The notes beneath the pieces were generated by a model. The model was not told the DNA's origin. It was given only the letters and a program-made list of their open reading frames with translations, and did not search any database. Below are positions 61,753 through 64,000 of a stretch of 64,000 bases of DNA, one piece after another. The stretch comes from JAJYRX01 sp041655275. GTDB taxonomy: Bacteria; Pseudomonadota; Gammaproteobacteria; Burkholderiales; Burkholderiaceae_B. The position numbers and the translations under genes were made by a program. Each line of letters begins with the position of its first letter. Positions within the stretch are counted from its first letter, which is position 1. The DNA lies in assembly GCA_041655275.1 (NCBI GenBank), contig JBBAFU010000011.1:1-64000 (forward strand), read 5' to 3'.

Positions 61753-63357
61753 ATGAAAATCCAGACTGCCCTGCTTTCCGTTTCCGACAAGACCGGCATT
61801 GTCGAATTTGCCCGGGCCCTGGCCCGGCGTGGCGTACGCCTGCTGTCCACCGGCGGCACCGCCCGGCTGCTGGCCCAGGCCGGCCTGAATGTCACGGAAG
61901 TGGCCGAGCATACGGGCTCGCCAGAGATCCTCGACGGGCGCGTCAAGACGCTCCACCCGCGCATCCACGCCGGCCTGCTGGCACGCCGCGACGACGCCGC
62001 TCACCTGCAGACCCTGGCACAGCACGAGATCGCCGCCATCGACCTGCTGGTGGTCAACCTCTACCCTTTTCGCGAAACCGTGGCCCGCGCCGACTGCACT
62101 TTCGGCGACGCCATAGAGAACATTGACATCGGCGGCCCGGCCATGCTCCGGGCGGCAGCCAAGAATCACGGCACAGCCGAAGGCGGCGTCACCGTCGTCA
62201 TCGATCCGGCCGACTACACGCGCGTACTCGAGGCACTGGACGGGCCGGACGGAATGCCTTCGATGGCGCTGCGCCTGGAGCTGGCCACCAAGGTGTTCGC
62301 GCATACGGCCGCCTACGACGGCGCCATCGCCGCCTGGCTGAGCAGCCTGTCGGAACGCGAACCGGTCCAGGACGCGGTTGCCGTGCGTGAGCCCTGGCCG
62401 CGCATTCAGACACTGCAGCTGCATCGCCGGCAAGCCATGCGTTACGGTGAAAACCCCCATCAGGGCGCAGCCTTCTACACCGATGCCGAACCGGTCGCCG
62501 GCCTGCCTGCCGGTCTGCTTGCCGGCTATCGCCAGCATCAGGGCAAGGACCTGTCCTACAACAATATCGCCGATGCCGATGCCGCCTGGGAGTGCGTGCG
62601 CCAGTTCAGCGGCACCGCCTGTGTCATCGTCAAGCATGCCAATCCCTGCGGCGTGGCCCTGGGCGATTCGGCCGAACAGGCCTATCGCAAGGCCTTCAGC
62701 ACCGACCCCACATCGGCTTTTGGCGGCATCATCGCCTTCAATGGCCCGGTGGATGCGCCGGCCGTGCACGCCATCAGCGAGCAATTCGTGGAAGTGCTCA
62801 TTGCGCCCGCCTATACGCAAGAGGCCCTGACGCTGCTGGCCACACGCAAGAATGTGCGCGTGCTTGAAATTCCCACAGGCGCAGCCGGCAACCGCCTGGA
62901 CGCCTGCCGCGTGGGCGGTGGATGGCTGCTGCAAGATGCCGATGTGGACACGCTGGTGGCCGCAGACCTCAAGGTGGTGACGCAGGCCGGCCCCACGGAA
63001 GCGCAACGTGACGACCTGCTCTTCGCCTGGAAAGTGGCGCACTATGTGAAGTCCAACGCCATCGTGTTCGCCGGCAACGGCATGACGCTGGGCGTGGGTG
63101 CGGGCCAGATGAGCCGCGTCGACTCGGCGCGCATCGCTGCGATCAAGGCGGCCAACGCCGGGCTGTCGCTGGACGGGGCTGCCGTCGCCTCGGACGCTTT
63201 CTTCCCTTTCCGTGACGGCCTGGATGTCCTCGCCGATGCGGGCGCCCGCTGCATCATCCAGCCCGGCGGCAGCATCCGCGACGACGAAGTCATCGCGGCC
63301 GCCGACGAGCGCGGCATCGCCATGGTCTTCACCGGCGTGCGGCACTTCCGCCACTGA
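61753..63357 (+). CDS. purH: Bifunctional AICAR formyltransferase/IMP cyclohydrolase
   Basis: Last two steps of IMP synthesis. The 534-residue protein has the N-terminal cyclohydrolase (LLSVSDKTGIVEFARAL; RVKTLHPRIHAGLLA; IENIDIGGPAMLRAAAKN) and the C-terminal formyltransferase (RYGENPHQGAAFY; KHANPCGVALG; AGQMSRVDS; FFPFRDGLDVLADAG). The stop shares a base with the ruvC ATG. An intact frame antisense to most of it is a composition effect. Confidence 0.97.
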   Translation: MKIQTALLSVSDKTGIVEFARALARRGVRLLSTGGTARLLAQAGLNVTEVAEHTGSPEILDGRVKTLHPRIHAGLLARRDDAAHLQTLAQHEIAAIDLLVVNLYPFRETVARADCTFGDAIENIDIGGPAMLRAAAKNHGTAEGGVTVVIDPADYTRVLEALDGPDGMPSMALRLELATKVFAHTAAYDGAIAAWLSSLSEREPVQDAVAVREPWPRIQTLQLHRRQAMRYGENPHQGAAFYTDAEPVAGLPAGLLAGYRQHQGKDLSYNNIADADAAWECVRQFSGTACVIVKHANPCGVALGDSAEQAYRKAFSTDPTSAFGGIIAFNGPVDAPAVHAISEQFVEVLIAPAYTQEALTLLATRKNVRVLEIPTGAAGNRLDACRVGGGWLLQDADVDTLVAADLKVVTQAGPTEAQRDDLLFAWKVAHYVKSNAIVFAGNGMTLGVGAGQMSRVDSARIAAIKAANAGLSLDGAAVASDAFFPFRDGLDVLADAGARCIIQPGGSIRDDEVIAAADERGIAMVFTGVRHFRH

Positions 63358-63839
63358 TGCGCATCCTCGGCATCGACCCCGGCCTCAGACGCACCGGTTT
63401 CGGTGTAATCCAGGTGGACGGCCGTCGACTGCACTACATCACCAGCGGCACCATCGTCATCCCCGCCGACGAGCCACTGGCCTCACGCCTGAAGCACATC
63501 CTGGATCATGTACGGGAAGTGGCCCAGGCCACCCGGCCCACGGTATCGGTACTGGAAAAAGTCTTTGTGAACACCAACCCGCACACCACCCTGCTGCTGG
63601 GCCAGGCGCGCGGTGCGGCCATGTGCGCCCTGGCCGACAGCGGGCTGGCCGTCCATGAATATACCGCCCTGCAGATCAAGAAGGCCGTGGTCGGCAACGG
63701 CCACGCCGACAAGGTGCAGGTACAGCACATGGTGCGCCACCTGCTCACGCTGAGCGGGCTGCCCGGCAGCGATTCGGCCGATGCGCTCGCCTGCGCCATC
63801 TGCCATGCGCATACCATGCCCGGAGGAGACCCGAAATGA
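63357..63839 (+). CDS. ruvC: Holliday junction resolvase RuvC
   Basis: Cuts Holliday junctions in recombination. The 160-residue protein starts MRILGIDPGLRRTGFG with the catalytic Asp7; further acidic residues lie in SVLEKVF and near DSADALACAICH. It begins on the purH stop and overlaps ruvA by four bases. Confidence 0.96.
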   Translation: MRILGIDPGLRRTGFGVIQVDGRRLHYITSGTIVIPADEPLASRLKHILDHVREVAQATRPTVSVLEKVFVNTNPHTTLLLGQARGAAMCALADSGLAVHEYTALQIKKAVVGNGHADKVQVQHMVRHLLTLSGLPGSDSADALACAICHAHTMPGGDPK

Positions 63840-64000
63840 TTGGCCGCATCCGTGGCACCCTGTTGGAAAAAACCCCTCCCGTCGTCTGTATCGACGTGGG
63901 CGGTATCGGCTACGACATCGATGTGCCCATGAGCACGCTGTACGAGCTGCCTGACGTCGGCAGCCCGGTCACGCTGTTCACCCACCTGATGGTGCGCGAC
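63836..64000 (+). CDS. ruvA: Holliday junction DNA helicase subunit RuvA, N-terminal part
   Basis: The first 55 codons of ruvA, cut by the window edge. MIGRIRGTLLEKTPP and VDVGGIGYDIDVPMST are the RuvA OB-fold opening. ATG 63836 overlaps the ruvC stop (ATGA) and GGAGGAG lies upstream. Confidence 0.93.
   Translation, partial: MIGRIRGTLLEKTPPVVCIDVGGIGYDIDVPMSTLYELPDVGSPVTLFTHLMVRD

Noticed and set aside
61735..63354. A 539-codon open frame antisense to purH
   Set aside because: It mirrors the purH reading frame in high-GC DNA; the translation is Gly/His/Ala-rich with no family motif, while purH shows every expected motif.

Overview
The window is GC-rich chromosomal DNA with short intergenic gaps, ATGA-type start/stop overlaps and many GTG or TTG starts. 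The gene content (ubiH-dusB-fis-purH-ruvC-ruvA order, two phasins, split UbiC/UbiH ubiquinone genes, aat-bpt N-degron pair, CrbS/CrbR acetate switch, AcoAB-type dehydrogenase, NnrS) points to a betaproteobacterium of the order Burkholderiales, probably an Alcaligenaceae-like genus. The genus is an inference from gene order and family resemblance only.

Layout. 1-1050: the edge of what is probably an integrated element (one partial minus-strand gene) followed by sparse, possibly decayed DNA. 1052-1245: a strong promoter, a highly structured candidate small RNA and a clear intrinsic terminator. 1371-2768: a ferric-reductase-like membrane flavohaem protein. 2950-9029: a TetR regulator and a YbhGFSR-type ABC efflux operon with an extra small membrane protein. 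9068-13221: an ExaC-type aldehyde dehydrogenase, a Phd/PIN toxin-antitoxin pair and a ClsC-like lipoprotein phospholipase D. 13237-18030: an MFS carrier and a Fur-box-preceded ferric iron ABC operon (fbpABC). 18145-21069: copA-cueR copper efflux. 21064-24651: an acetoin-dehydrogenase-type operon with a split E2 and a terminal phasin. 24853-28671: a NitT/TauT-type ABC operon ending in nnrS, with a Fur-like box in front. 28776-30878: a two-subunit GMC flavoprotein dehydrogenase lacking its usual cytochrome c partner.

31039-34421 holds an unknown membrane-anchored protein, a SLAC1/TehA-type channel, an SDR with a changed active site, an FmdE-domain protein and a DUF2892 protein. The channel and the DUF2892 gene share an ATTAG-N6-CTAA operator-like site. 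34523-39089 is a minus-strand operon joining a diguanylate cyclase, an LtaS/MdoB-type phosphoglycerol transferase and diacylglycerol kinase. 39174-43277 is the convergent CrbR/CrbS pair. 43379-47291: tRNA-Cys, ubiC, pyrD, bpt, aat and a Nudix hydrolase. 47468-49002: phaP and an IclR regulator, with a near-identical palindrome beside each. 49082-59124: housekeeping and membrane genes (CinA-like, EI24, thioredoxin-like, rhlE, azlCD, ilvE, zinc finger, YheT hydrolase, M48 peptidase, CtaG, TM2). 59216-64000: ubiH, dusB, fis, purH, ruvC and the start of ruvA.

Themes that recur are acetyl-CoA/acetate economy (aldehyde dehydrogenase, acetoin dehydrogenase, CrbSR, phasins), metal homeostasis (Fur-like sites, FbpABC, CopA/CueR) and envelope lipid turnover (ClsC, LtaS-like, DgkA). 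No CRISPR array or complete insertion sequence was seen. All functional calls rest on motif and family recognition by eye; no database search was run.
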